Positions 34,607-43,645 of a stretch of DNA of 64,000 nt are shown one piece after another; position 1 is the first letter of the stretch; every line of letters starts with the position of its first letter. The position numbers were made by a program, and so were the translations under genes. Source of the stretch: Pseudomonas yamanorum (GTDB lineage: Bacteria; Pseudomonadota; Gammaproteobacteria; Pseudomonadales; Pseudomonadaceae); assembly GCF_900105735.1 (NCBI RefSeq), contig NZ_LT629793.1:7006001-7070000 (forward strand). Direction: 5' to 3'. The notes under the pieces were generated by a model. The model was not told where the DNA came from. It saw nothing but the letters and a program-made list of their open reading frames with translations, and did no database searches.

Positions 34607-34628
34607 CAAAGAACAGTTGAGTTCTTTG
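34607..34628. promoter_or_regulatory. 22-bp dyad CAAAGAAC-N6-GTTCTTTG before the aminotransferase gene
   Basis: Perfect 8-base arms at 34607-34614 and 34621-34628, 69 bp upstream of the aminotransferase start. Probably an operator for the aminotransferase-ligase pair. Confidence 0.5.
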
Positions 34629-34696
34629 AGCCGTATCCGGCTGTCATTCAGCAACGAACTTTTAATTAATTTGGTAATTAACATAGGGTATTGATC

Positions 34697-36097
34697 ATGT
34701 CGAAAAGTGGAATTAGTGAATCAGCGATTGCTGCTTTTACCGCTTCCGAGCGTGCCCGGTTTATAGAAAACAACCCAACTTCACTGGCGCTGGCCGAGCG
34801 CGCCAAGGCGAATCTGTTCAACGGTGTGCCCATGCACTGGATGAGCGACTGGTCGATGCCTTCGCCGCTCTTTGTCCAGCGTGCAAAAGGGGCGCGCTTC
34901 ACCGACGTTGACGGGCATGAATACATAGACTTTTGCCTGGGCGACACCGGCACGATGTTTGGCCATTCACCTGATCCTATTGTCCGCGCCATAACCGAGC
35001 AGGCGAATAATGGCTTGACCACGATGCTGCCGGGCGAAGACGCGGTGATCTGCGGCGAATTGCTGGCTCAGCGATTCGAGCTGCCTTACTGGCAAGTGAC
35101 CGCCAATGCGACTGACGCCAACCGGTATGTGCTGCGCTGGGCGCGCGCTATCACCCAGCGCAACGTCTTGCTGGTGTTCGATGGCTGCTACCACGGCACC
35201 GTGGATGACGTGATGGTGCGCTACCGCGATGGCAAAACAGTGCCCCGTTCAGGTCTTGTGGGCCAAGCCTACGACTTGAGCCAATACAGTCGATCCATCC
35301 CCTTCAACGATGTCGCCGCACTGGAGGCGGCGTTAGCCCAGGGCGATGTGTGCGCGCTGATGTGCGAGCCGGCAATGACGAACATTGGCATGGTCCTGCC
35401 GGATCCGGGGTTCATGCAAAAGTGCCGGGAGCTGACCCTTAAATATGGCAGCCTGTTGGTCATTGATGAGACCCATACTATTTCCACCGGCCTCGGTGGA
35501 TGCACTCGCCAGTGGGATTTGAAACCCGACTTTTTCGTGGTGGGTAAACCCATTGCCGGTGGCGTGCCTTGCGCGGTGTTTGGCGTTAGCGAGCCAGTCG
35601 CCTCGGCCATGCGCGACGTCCAGAAGACCATCAGCGAGGAGAGCGGCGGGCATGGCCACAGTGGCATGGGAACGACGCTGTCCGCCAACGCACTGGCGAT
35701 GCGTTGCATGCGCGTCAGTCTCGAAGAGGTCATGACGGAGTCTGCGTACGAGCACATGTTGCCCCTGGCCTCAAGGCTGGCCCAGGGATTTCGAGGGTTG
35801 TTCAAGCGGCACCAACTGAACTGGTCTGTCACAGAGTTGGGCGCGCGTTGTGAGTTTCAATTCTGTGCTACCTCGCCAAGAACAGGCGCGCAAGCCGAGG
35901 CGGCTTTTCATGACAGCCTTCAAATGGCGCTGCATCTTTATCTGATCAATCGCGGAATCCTGATCACGCCTTTTCACAACATGACCCTGTGCTGTCCGCA
36001 AACAAGTGATGCGGATATCGACAGGCTGATCGGTGAGTTGGATAACGCGCTTTCCACGCTGCTTGCCCTACCTGGAGCGCGGGTTATCCCTTCATAA
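34697..36097 (+). CDS. Class-III PLP aminotransferase / glutamate-1-semialdehyde-aminomutase-like enzyme
   Basis: 466 aa; ATG at 34697 with AGGG upstream. The fold-type I features are clear: a GTMFGHSPDPIV segment, VFDGCYHGTVDDVMV, the PLP-aspartate in LLVIDETHTISTGLGG, and the Schiff-base Lys in FFVVGKPIAGGVPCAVFG (about residue 285). The closest named relatives by eye are GSA aminomutase-like aminotransferases, but this is not hemL by context. It is followed 70 bp on by a PuuA-like ligase, suggesting use of an amine or amino acid. Confidence 0.8.
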   Translation: MSKSGISESAIAAFTASERARFIENNPTSLALAERAKANLFNGVPMHWMSDWSMPSPLFVQRAKGARFTDVDGHEYIDFCLGDTGTMFGHSPDPIVRAITEQANNGLTTMLPGEDAVICGELLAQRFELPYWQVTANATDANRYVLRWARAITQRNVLLVFDGCYHGTVDDVMVRYRDGKTVPRSGLVGQAYDLSQYSRSIPFNDVAALEAALAQGDVCALMCEPAMTNIGMVLPDPGFMQKCRELTLKYGSLLVIDETHTISTGLGGCTRQWDLKPDFFVVGKPIAGGVPCAVFGVSEPVASAMRDVQKTISEESGGHGHSGMGTTLSANALAMRCMRVSLEEVMTESAYEHMLPLASRLAQGFRGLFKRHQLNWSVTELGARCEFQFCATSPRTGAQAEAAFHDSLQMALHLYLINRGILITPFHNMTLCCPQTSDADIDRLIGELDNALSTLLALPGARVIPS

Positions 36098-36167
36098 CTG
36101 CACGCCTGAAAACGCCATTGTTCTTAAATACTGTCCAGTCGTTTGAATGAGCGCCAAGAGGTTTGAC

Positions 36168-37535
36168 ATGCAATTTGCTGATAAAAAAGAGGCCGTAGAT
36201 TATCTGGCCGCCCACCCTGAAGTACTGAGCATCGAGTTGTTTCTTATCGACGCAAACGGTGTTCCACGCGGCAAACTGTTGCATCGCAACGAACTATTGG
36301 CGATCTACGAAAGTGGTCGGCCGCTGCCAAGTTCCATTCTCGCCTTGACCGTGCAGGGTGAAGACGTAGAAGACACGGGCTTGGTCTGGGATGTCGCTGA
36401 TGCCGATTGCTGGACCTACCCGTTAGCGGGAAGCCTGACCTTGCAACCTTGGCGCACTCATCCCACAGGCCAAGTGCATGTAAGCATGCACCCGACCCAA
36501 GGCATTCCCGCCGCACCGGCCGACCCGCGGCACGTACTGGTGCATGCCATTGACCGGCTGAAAGCCGATGGATTCCACCCGGTAATGGCCGTTGAATTAG
36601 AGTTCTACCTGCTGGACCAACAACGCGATGCCAATGGTCGGCCGCAGCCAGCGTTGCAGACCAATGGCGTCCGCCCTCAGGCACCGCAGGTTTATGGCAT
36701 TTACGAGTTGGAGCAGCTTCAACCTTTTCTTGATGACCTCTACGCTGCGTGCGCGCTACAGGGGCTGCCGGTACGTACGGCCATCTCCGAGTACGCTCCA
36801 GGCCAAGTCGAATTGACGCTGGAGCATCGTTTCGATGCGCTTCAGGCTATTGATGAAGGCGTACGTTACAAACGCCTGGTCAAAGGTGTAGCCAACAAAC
36901 ATGGACTACAAGCGTGCTTCATGGCCAAGCCGTTCAGCGACCAGGCCGGCAGCGGTATGCACCTGCACGTCAGCCTGGCCGACGAGGAGGGTAATAACCT
37001 GTATGCGAGCGAAGACCCACAGGGTACGCCACTGTTGCGTCACTCAATTGGCGGGATGATGGCGACCCTGTTTGACTCGCTGGCAATATTTTGCCCCCAT
37101 GCCAATTCCTATCGCCGGTTCCAGACCGGTAGTTACGCGCCGTTGGCCAAAAGTTGGGGAGTAAACAATCGCACGGTGTCGTTCCGCGTCCCCGGAGGCC
37201 CCGCAATAAGTCGGCACATCGAACACCGCATTTGCGGGGCCGATGCCAACCCGTATCTTGCCGCTGCCGCATTACTTGCGGGCATTCACTACGGCATCAC
37301 TCGTCAAAGCGATCCCGGCGCGGCGATTGAAGGAAATGGGTATGAACAGGCAACTGATTTCCTGCCTACTGACTGGCTAACAGCGTTGCAGGCCCTGCAA
37401 GATTCAGCTTGGGCACACGAGGCGCTGGGAGCCGAATTCCTTAAAGTGTATCTGGCGATCAAATGGCGCGAGTTCCGTAAATTCAACGCCGAAGTCGGGG
37501 AGCAGGACTGGCGCTGGTACCTCACGCACGCATAA
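36168..37535 (+). CDS. Glutamine-synthetase family ligase (gamma-glutamylputrescine synthetase-like)
   Basis: The ATG at 36168 is chosen because AAGAGG lies 7 bases before it; an in-frame ATG at 36147 lacks a site. 455 aa. Metal and substrate motifs of GS-fold enzymes are present: AVELEFYLLD, EYAPGQVELTLEH, AGSGMHLHVSL, the ATP/glutamate segment NNRTVSFRVPGG, and RHIEHRICGADANPYL. It belongs to the PuuA/GlnA-like branch that couples glutamate to an amine. With the aminotransferase it probably begins an amine-use pathway. The 224-bp gap after it shows nothing I can name. Confidence 0.82.
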   Translation: MQFADKKEAVDYLAAHPEVLSIELFLIDANGVPRGKLLHRNELLAIYESGRPLPSSILALTVQGEDVEDTGLVWDVADADCWTYPLAGSLTLQPWRTHPTGQVHVSMHPTQGIPAAPADPRHVLVHAIDRLKADGFHPVMAVELEFYLLDQQRDANGRPQPALQTNGVRPQAPQVYGIYELEQLQPFLDDLYAACALQGLPVRTAISEYAPGQVELTLEHRFDALQAIDEGVRYKRLVKGVANKHGLQACFMAKPFSDQAGSGMHLHVSLADEEGNNLYASEDPQGTPLLRHSIGGMMATLFDSLAIFCPHANSYRRFQTGSYAPLAKSWGVNNRTVSFRVPGGPAISRHIEHRICGADANPYLAAAALLAGIHYGITRQSDPGAAIEGNGYEQATDFLPTDWLTALQALQDSAWAHEALGAEFLKVYLAIKWREFRKFNAEVGEQDWRWYLTHA

Positions 37536-37759
37536 GTGTCGGCCCGTCAGCATGACCTGATAATGGAGCGCTGACGGCACCGACTCAGCTGTATTTACGA
37601 ACACATGGGACTGCGTACTGAGGGAAATCACGCCCGCGTCACCGCGTATCACGGCTGGACGATCGCGAAGCTTTTTTGGAGGACTGGCTATTAACCCGCC
37701 TGGGCGTTGCTCCTAAGCTGGACTGACTGATTTTCAGCCAGCAACAGAAGGGTGTGAAC

Positions 37760-38509
37760 ATGAAAAAGCTGCACAAGAAAGTCGCTCTGGTGACCGGTGC
37801 CTCCAAAGGCATCGGCGCGGCGATTGCCAGGCAATTGGCCAAGGATGGCGCCACCGTGATCGTTAACTACGCCAGCAGTCGTGAGGATGCCGACCGCGTG
37901 GTCGAACAGATTCTGCAGACTGGCGCCAGGGCCTACGCAGTGCAGGCCGATGTTTCCAACAGCACTGACCTTAAGGCTCTGTTCAAAACCATTGTGCATG
38001 AGCATGGCCACCTCGACATCCTGGTCAACAATGCCGGCGTCTATTCGACCAACCCGTTGGCTGACATTACGCAGGAGGAGTTCCACCGCCAATTCAACCT
38101 CAACGTCCTGGGGCTGATTCAATGTACTCAGGCAGCGGTTGAGGTATTCAATTCGGCAGGTGGCAGCATCGTCAACATCAGTTCCAGCGTTACCTCGTTC
38201 ACACCGGCCAACTCGACGGTGTACACCGCGTCCAAAGCGGCGGTCGATGCTATTACCCGTACCTTGGCCAATGAGTTAGGCCCCAGGAATATCCGTGTCA
38301 ACTCGGTCAACCCTGGGTTAGTCGTCACCGAAGGCGTGCATGCCAGCGGTTTCTTCGAAGACGCGTTCCGCCAGAAGATCGAAGCCATTACGCCGCTGGG
38401 TCGCATCGGTCAGCCCGAAGACATTGCACCCGCCGTCGCGTTCCTGGCGTCGTCGGATGCAAGCTGGATTACCGGTGAAACCCTGATAGTCGGCGGCGGC
38501 CTGCATTAA
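37760..38509 (+). CDS. SDR-family oxidoreductase
   Basis: 249 aa; ATG at 37760 behind AAGGG. Classic SDR: VALVTGASKGIGAAIARQLA (TGxxxGxG), NNAG in DILVNNAGVYST, catalytic Ser in VNISSSVTSF, and YTASK (Tyr-x-x-x-Lys). The C-terminus AVAFLASSDASWITGETLIV is NAD(P)-side standard. Substrate unknown; FabG-like in size. Its stop overlaps by 4 bp the end of the convergent AraC gene, its likely regulator before that gene was cut. Confidence 0.88.
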   Translation: MKKLHKKVALVTGASKGIGAAIARQLAKDGATVIVNYASSREDADRVVEQILQTGARAYAVQADVSNSTDLKALFKTIVHEHGHLDILVNNAGVYSTNPLADITQEEFHRQFNLNVLGLIQCTQAAVEVFNSAGGSIVNISSSVTSFTPANSTVYTASKAAVDAITRTLANELGPRNIRVNSVNPGLVVTEGVHASGFFEDAFRQKIEAITPLGRIGQPEDIAPAVAFLASSDASWITGETLIVGGGLH

Positions 38510-38931
38510 GCCTGGGCGGTGTGCTCGCGCACATAGTGACGGGGCGACTGCGACATGACGCGCTTGAACGCCGTGCTGAAGGCGCTCTCGGACTCATAGC
38601 CCAATGAAAACGCGATGGTGGAAATGGAGTCATCGGAGCTCTTCAGCCTGTCGCTGGCCAGCAACATGCGCCAGCGCGTCACGTACTCCATCGGTGCAGC
38701 ACCGACCACCTGCTTGAAGCGCAATGCGAACGCCGAACGCGACATGGTTGCCAGCTGCGCCAGTTCCAAGACACTCCAACGATGGGCCGGGTCAGCATGG
38801 ATCGCGCTCAGGGCGACGCTGAGGTGACGGTCGGCCAAGCCGTAAAACCAACCGACGCCACTGCTGTCCAGGTTCGCCAGGTGGGTACGCAGCACCTCGA
38901 CCAGCATCAGATGCGCCAAATGCTCGTTCAT
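38506..38931 (-). pseudogene. AraC-family regulator, N-terminus removed by transposon insertion
   Basis: The remaining 141 codons hold the end of the cupin part (MNEHLAHLMLVEVLRTHLA) and the complete double helix-turn-helix (SVLELAQLATMSRSAFALRF and SISTIAFSLGYESESAFSTA, FKRV). Full proteins of this type are about 300 aa. Homology stops exactly at 38931; to the right, the frame continues as 17 foreign codons read from the transposon end. The missing N-terminal half should sit beyond the other end of the transposon. Confidence 0.85.
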
Positions 38932-38977
38932 GGGGTCATGCCGAGATAAAGGAAATTTAGGACATTTGACCTGTAAC
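38932..38977 (+). repeat. Left terminal inverted repeat of the transposon
   Basis: The sequence starts GGGGTCATGCCGAGATAAAG and goes on through GAAATTTAGGACATTTGACC. From memory this is close to the 46-bp ends of Tn4651/Tn4652 and Tn5041. The length is set by that comparison, not by the partner, which is out of view. The five bases before it, TTCAT (38927-38931), would be the target duplication. Confidence 0.75.
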
Positions 38978-39053
38978 AGCATGATCTAATTATATTTTCA
39001 TGGAGCGCCACTCCACACACAAAAACGCAAAATTCGGCCATTTCAGTAATGGT

Positions 39054-40049
39054 TCAAGAGCTACTCGCACCATCTCTGTCAGCTGGTAGCGAATGCCCGA
39101 GTAGCTTCAGGTGTGCTACGGCCTCAACCAGGCGCTCCTGTAGGTTTTGCGCATACTCCGCTTGGGAAGCATTAATCTCGCCAAGCCGCGCCACCTCATC
39201 TTGCAGGGTTTGGCAGTGTTGCTCCACGGCGTCCTCCTTCCGCTCAGCAGTGGCCAGTGCACTCTGAGCGGACTCCAGAGTTTGGAGCTTTTGCTCCAGC
39301 ATCTGTTGCTGGGCTCGCTGATCCTTTTGCAGTTGTCGTGCCTCGGTGAGCAGCCGCTCATTGTCGCGGTTCAGTCGGGTCAGTTCGTCCTGCTTGACGA
39401 TCAGGGTTTACTGCAACTGGCGTATCTCCAGTTGCACCTGTTGAACCTGGGACTCGTGACGGCGTTGTTCCTGCTCACGCTGCTCCTTGCTGGCCTGGCG
39501 ATAGTGCTCCAGGGCATCGCGGGCGTGCTGATGCTTTTCCTCCAGCGAAAGGATCTGCCCGTCGCGATCCAGCAGACGTGCCGCTTGATCGAGGTTGGCC
39601 TGCTGCAAGCGGGCGTTCTCTACCTCGGCTTGCTGGCGTTGCTGCTGCGCCTTCTGCAACTCTTGTTGAGCAACTTGGAGGTGTACATCTGAAGCAGCGG
39701 CCTGACCTTCCAGCTGCTGGATACGATTTTCGGCCTGGCGGATCTGATTCTGATAGTCGAGCCGTTCGCGTGCCAGTTGCTCGCGCTCCTGGGCCACAGT
39801 GGTCTGGGCTTCCTTTTTCAGTTGATCGGCCAACTGGCCTACCAAATTGGCCAGTTGCTCGCTGAGCGGCAGTGCGTCCCCGTGGGGCTCCACGCCTTCA
39901 AGTTCTTTCAGGTAGCGGTGAATCGTGGTTTTCGAGCCGGTATTGCCCAGCTCGACCCGTACCGCATCGATGCTGGGGTTTTCTCCCCGAGCCAAGATGG
40001 TCAACCGCGCCCTCTGAACCAGCGCCTTGTTGATGCCGCCTCGCGCCAT
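39054..40049 (-). pseudogene. tnpT: tnpT, KfrA-like cointegrate-resolution accessory protein, with an in-frame nonsense codon
   Basis: The ATG at 40049 follows AGGAGC. The first part (MARGGINKALVQRARL, SKTTIHRYLKELEGVEP) is a KfrA-type DNA-binding domain; the rest is coiled coil rich in Gln, Glu and Arg. The frame runs 331 codons but has TAA at 39408-39410 after RQLQ (codon 214), and continues in the same frame with TLIVKQDELTRLNRDNERLL to 39054. One C-to-T change (CAA to TAA) explains it. TnpT assists TnpS at the resolution site in Tn4651-type elements, so resolution may be weakened. The 213-aa truncated form keeps the DNA-binding part. Confidence 0.8.
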
Positions 40050-40231
40050 GCTCTGCTCCTACGTTTTCGTACTGTTGTACATACCACGTATTTACGTCCT
40101 ATATTTGCATAAAGTACAGACATCTAAAGCAGTATTCATCTGATAAAATAATCAAGACTTATCACATCATAGCGCTGCTTTTCGTCTTTTTCAGCGCTGG
40201 GAACGGTACGTTTTCGCGGAGAAGGGCCGAG
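40050..40231. other. Putative resolution (rst/res) site and divergent tnpS/tnpT promoters
   Basis: The 182 bp between the divergent genes contain inverted arms AGCGCTG (40171-40177) and CAGCGCT (40192-40198), a repeated ACGTTTTCG word near 40062 and 40209, and several ACGTA/GTAC words. In Tn4651-type elements the recombination site of TnpS lies exactly here. Confidence 0.55.
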
Positions 40232-41179
40232 ATGAACAAAGCGGATCGCTACCTGCAGGCCGGCACCCGGGAAAACACCCGGCGCAGCTACCGCGCGGCA
40301 GTGGAGCACTTCGAAGTGATCTGGGGTGGGTTTCTGCCGGCGACTGGCGATGGCATCGTGCGTTACCTCGCCGAGTACGCGGATAAACACACCATCAGTA
40401 CCCTGAAGCAGCGCCTGGCTGCCCTGGCTCAGTGGCATATCACTCAAGGATTTCCTGACCCGACTAAGACACCCACCGTGCGGCAGATGATCAAAGGCAT
40501 CCGCACCTTGCACCCGGTCCAAGAGAAGCAAGCGGCCCCTCTCCATCTCCTTCATCTGGAACAAGCGGTGACCTGGCTCGAGCGCGAAGCCGCGCACGCA
40601 GCGGAGCGACATGACTTCCATAACGTGATGAAACATCGACGCGACATCGCCTTGGTACTGATCGGATTCTGGCGAGGTTTTCGGGGAGATGAATTGGCAC
40701 GTCTGCAGGTCGAGCACACTCAAGCGGCTCCTGGCGCCGGCATCACCTTCTACCTGCCGCACACGAAGGGCGATCGACAGCATCTGGGCGCGAGCTTTCA
40801 AACGCCCGCCCTCAAAAAGCTCTGCCCTGTTCAGGCCTATATCAACTGGATCACCGTGGCCGGCATTGCCCGCGGGCCAGTGTTCAGGAAGGTGGATCGC
40901 TGGGGGAATCTCGCTGACGGCGCTATCAACCCGAACAGCCTGATCCCGCTGCTCCGCCGCATTCTTAAGCAAGCGGGTGTCCCGGCAGAGATGTACAGCA
41001 GCCACTCGATGCGACGCGGATTTGCGACCTGGGCGTCCGCCAATGGTTGGGACATCAAATCACTGATGAGTTACGTGGGCTGGAAGGATATCAAGTCAGC
41101 GCTGCGCTACGTAGATGCTGGCTCTTCCTTTGGAGGGCTTGCGATTAGAGCGTCAGCGCCAAAAATGGATCTTCTGTAA
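40232..41179 (+). CDS. tnpS: TnpS, tyrosine recombinase for cointegrate resolution
   Basis: 315 aa; ATG at 40232 behind GGAGAAGGG. The N-terminal core-binding domain begins NKADRYLQAGTRENTRRSYR. The catalytic domain has Arg I in GFWRGFRGDELARL, the HxxR in SSHSMRRGFATW, then VGWKDIKSALRYVD with the Trp/His position and the nucleophile Tyr. It is divergent from tnpT, as in Tn4651/Tn4652, and should recombine the site between them to resolve transposition cointegrates. The frame is intact. Confidence 0.85.
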   Translation: MNKADRYLQAGTRENTRRSYRAAVEHFEVIWGGFLPATGDGIVRYLAEYADKHTISTLKQRLAALAQWHITQGFPDPTKTPTVRQMIKGIRTLHPVQEKQAAPLHLLHLEQAVTWLEREAAHAAERHDFHNVMKHRRDIALVLIGFWRGFRGDELARLQVEHTQAAPGAGITFYLPHTKGDRQHLGASFQTPALKKLCPVQAYINWITVAGIARGPVFRKVDRWGNLADGAINPNSLIPLLRRILKQAGVPAEMYSSHSMRRGFATWASANGWDIKSLMSYVGWKDIKSALRYVDAGSSFGGLAIRASAPKMDLL

Positions 41180-41303
41180 GAAACCGCTTACGGGATGGTG
41201 ATTCTCAGGGAGATACCGGGACGGCATTAGTCAGCATGTCGGTGTTAATAGCGCAGCAGAAACCTTGGAATTCGTCTCGCTCATCCAAGTTGTGTAAGTG
41301 CAT

Positions 41304-41360
41304 CGAATTGACCATCTGTTTGCACCGCTGGTGACCACCCATTTGCATTCGACCTGACCA
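41304..41360 (-). repeat. 57-bp inverted-repeat arm with 23-bp internal period (left)
   Basis: Read on the minus strand, TGGTCA occurs at offsets 1, 24 and 47 and TGCAAA at 14 and 37, so the unit is 23 bp. The arm aligns without gaps to 41994-42050 at 39 of 57 bases. Such multiple terminal repeats resemble IS21-family ends. The rest of 41180-41534 shows no gene. Confidence 0.55.
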
Positions 41361-41534
41361 GCACACGCCGTAGTGACGACCGGCAGAGAACGGCCCAGAG
41401 TGTGTAAAAACGCTAGATCCCGTCTCGATGCTGGGCGGCTGTCCGGCTTCGTAGCCTGGCCAAGGCACCATGTCCCTTCCTGCCCCCCCCAGCAACGCGC
41501 CAGATCATCGGGACACGTAAACACAGGCCGGTTT

Positions 41535-41980
41535 TTAGGCCGTTAACGCCTTCAGCAAGTAATGGGTACCGATGATGTTCATGACCCGTTTCAAGTTGTA
41601 GGGGAGCACATTCAAGCTCATCTCCGTACTCACCCCGGCCAGCTTTCGCGTCAGGAAGTGCGTTTCCCCCATCCATTGGTTGAGTCCGGCATCAAACGCC
41701 TGGCCAACCACATCAGTTCGACGCTGCGTTGAGCTTCTCGCTCCAAACGGCGGCTCGACTGGATGCGGTTGAGATAACCGTAGACATAGATCTTCAACAA
41801 GACCGAGGGGTGGTAAGCAGGCCAGCCAGTATAGGCTGGGATGGCACCTTCAAAACTCAGATCGACCAAGTCGAGTTCATCGACAAAGACGTCGACTACG
41901 CGCACCGGGGTTGGTATCGCTGACATAGTCGTCGAGGCTATCGGAAAGTAAGGTCCCTTGGCCTCGATGTTCAGGTAAAT
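41535..41980 (-). pseudogene. IS1182-family transposase remnant
   Basis: Three pieces of one transposase remain on the minus strand. An N-terminal scrap reads GQGTLLSDSLDDYVSDTNP. The DUF772-like part, in a second frame from 41926, reads VRVVDVFVDELDLVDLSFEG and YHPSVLLKIYVYGYLNRIQS. The C-terminus (VSTEMSLNVLPYNLKRVMNI) is in a third frame and ends at 41535. The whole catalytic core is gone. It sits between the two inverted arms at 41304 and 41994. Confidence 0.7.
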
Positions 41981-41993
41981 CCTATGCGATCGG

Positions 41994-42050
41994 TGGTCAA
42001 TGCGAATGCAAATGACTGATCAAGTCGGATGCAAACGGGTTGTCAAGTGA
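41994..42050 (+). repeat. 57-bp inverted-repeat arm with 23-bp internal period (right)
   Basis: TGGTCA, TGATCA and TTGTCA stand 23 bp apart, with TGCAAA words between them at the same period. It is the partner of 41304-41360 in inverted orientation, with the IS1182 remnant between the two. Confidence 0.55.
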
Positions 42051-42085
42051 AGTGCAATTTCGCATTGCATTCCCGCCGTTTTCAA

Positions 42086-42349
42086 TTAACCCGACTTTCT
42101 TAGTTTTTTATGCAAAAATTCGATGAAATGCTGGGTCTTGGCGGGCAGAAGCCTGGTTTGCGTGATGGCATCAACCGGCACCGACTCCCCCTGCCAGGTG
42201 GGCAGTACCCGACGTAGCCGGCCCGCCGCTACGTCATCAGCCACCAATTGCTCGGGCATCACAATGACTCCCATATCCAGGGCTGCCAAACGACGGATCA
42301 TGCCGATACTGTTGATCGAGAACCGTCCCCCGCCGAGCTTCACAATCAT
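42086..42349 (-). pseudogene. LysR-family regulator, C-terminal fragment
   Basis: About 87 codons reading FSINSIGMIRRLAALDMGVI, VMPEQLVADDVAAGRLRRVL and FIEFLHKKLR. This is the end of a LysR effector-binding domain. No DNA-binding part is found upstream, so it is a leftover. Confidence 0.65.
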
Positions 42350-43021
42350 ATTGGTGTTGCCATCGTGCTCGTGATTACGGCGCTCAGTTGGAGCAAGCGC
42401 TTAGAAGCGCAGTCGTGACTGTCGGGCGCAAGGTATACTCAGGTGTAGCGCACGAGCTCTTCGGTACCGGAGAGGTAGTGCAAAAAGCGCAGGACGCCCA
42501 GGCTCACGCTTGAAGGCGGACTTAGACAAATAGGCAAAACGAGCACGACGATCAGTGTGAGTTTCTCGCGCCTTATATTACTCACTCACTAGCAGGAGAT
42601 GATCATGAAAAAGCTATCTATATGTGCTTAGGCCTCTTCAGTGTATTCATCCTCCATGAATGCTTTGACAACGCGGATAACGCATCGTAAGACAACTCCA
42701 ATGGCTTCAAGCCTCCTGTCCAGATGCAGGAAATAAGACAGATGAGAGTAAGTTGCGATTGGCGCCCTAGACAGGAGTGCACTCCTTGGGCCAATAATAT
42801 TTAGCACAATAAAATGGTGATCGAAATGAATTGCCTGATTTGTATGGAGGCTGCTGAACGCTTTAAATGCAACTGCCCGTGTCTGCCCGGAGTACGGGAG
42901 GAATCGAATCTCAGCTGGGTTGATTCTCGTACTGATAGATCAAGGGCCAATTTTCGATATTTTGTATGCCAGTGGTGGCTTCGAGGATTTGTTGTATTCA
43001 AAAAATTCTCCGTTACAATAT
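42350..43021. other. No supportable gene
   Basis: A ribosome-site-like AGGAG precedes an ATG at about 42605 (MKKLSICA), but a stop follows after eight codons and the continuation has no recognisable family. Open frames on both strands at 42801-43029 overlap each other and resemble nothing I know. The base composition is AT-rich, as in the neighbouring kinase operon. Confidence 0.5.
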
Positions 43022-43645
43022 TTAAATAAGACCGTTTCTTTTTGCAAGGTCGGCCAAGTCTAGAATACCGTTAACCTGAAGTTTTTGCTGAAGCCTACTT
43101 CGGTATGTGCTGACAGTTTTACTGCTTATGTGTAGGTTTGTTGCTATGCTAATGTTAGATTCGCCCCTTGTTAAGGCTCGCAATACGTTTAGTTCTCTAG
43201 GGGATAATTGACTGATCATTTCCCTTTCTGTTGAAGCGAAGTCCTGCTTGCGAACGGAATTCATGATTTCTTTTGAGAACCAAGTATTGTTGCTTTTTAG
43301 CGCCATGCAAGCGGCTAATAGTTCTGACATGTCACTATCTTTCCGAAGGTAGCCACTAGCACCTGCATGGATACAGCGGACGGCAATCTCAGTACTCTGC
43401 ACGCCGGTTAGGATAAGGGTGCGATATTCTTTGGATTGCAACCAAAGTTTTTTGAGTACCCCCAATCCGTCAAGTTTAGGTAAGTCAATATCGAGTATTA
43501 TAATATCTGGATCGAGTTCTTGAATCATCTGAAGTGCGGTTAATCCGTCACTAGCCTCTCCTAAAACATCAAAGCCATTTTGTGTAAGAAAAGAGCGTAG
43601 GGCGCAGCGTATCACCGGGTGATCGTCTACCAATAAAATTTTCAT
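43022..43645 (-). CDS. NarL/FixJ-family response regulator (BvgA/RocA1/RcsB-like)
   Basis: 207 aa. The receiver has the acidic pair DD at 7-8, acceptor Asp52 in IIILDIDLPKLDG and Lys in GYLRKDSDM. A LuxR-type helix-turn-helix (about 145-205) reads LSPRELNVLRALTRGESNIS and KTVSTYRSRLQQKL. It overlaps the end of the BvgS-like kinase by 4 bp, so the two are made together and are a cognate pair. By analogy with BvgA and RocA1, the phosphorylated regulator should act on the divergent fimbrial operon starting at 47828. Confidence 0.9.
   Translation of the reverse strand: MKILLVDDHPVIRCALRSFLTQNGFDVLGEASDGLTALQMIQELDPDIIILDIDLPKLDGLGVLKKLWLQSKEYRTLILTGVQSTEIAVRCIHAGASGYLRKDSDMSELLAACMALKSNNTWFSKEIMNSVRKQDFASTEREMISQLSPRELNVLRALTRGESNISIATNLHISSKTVSTYRSRLQQKLQVNGILDLADLAKRNGLI

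Noticed and set aside
42801..43029. Overlapping small frames on both strands
   Set aside because: Neither has a convincing start or family, and each is the shadow of the other.
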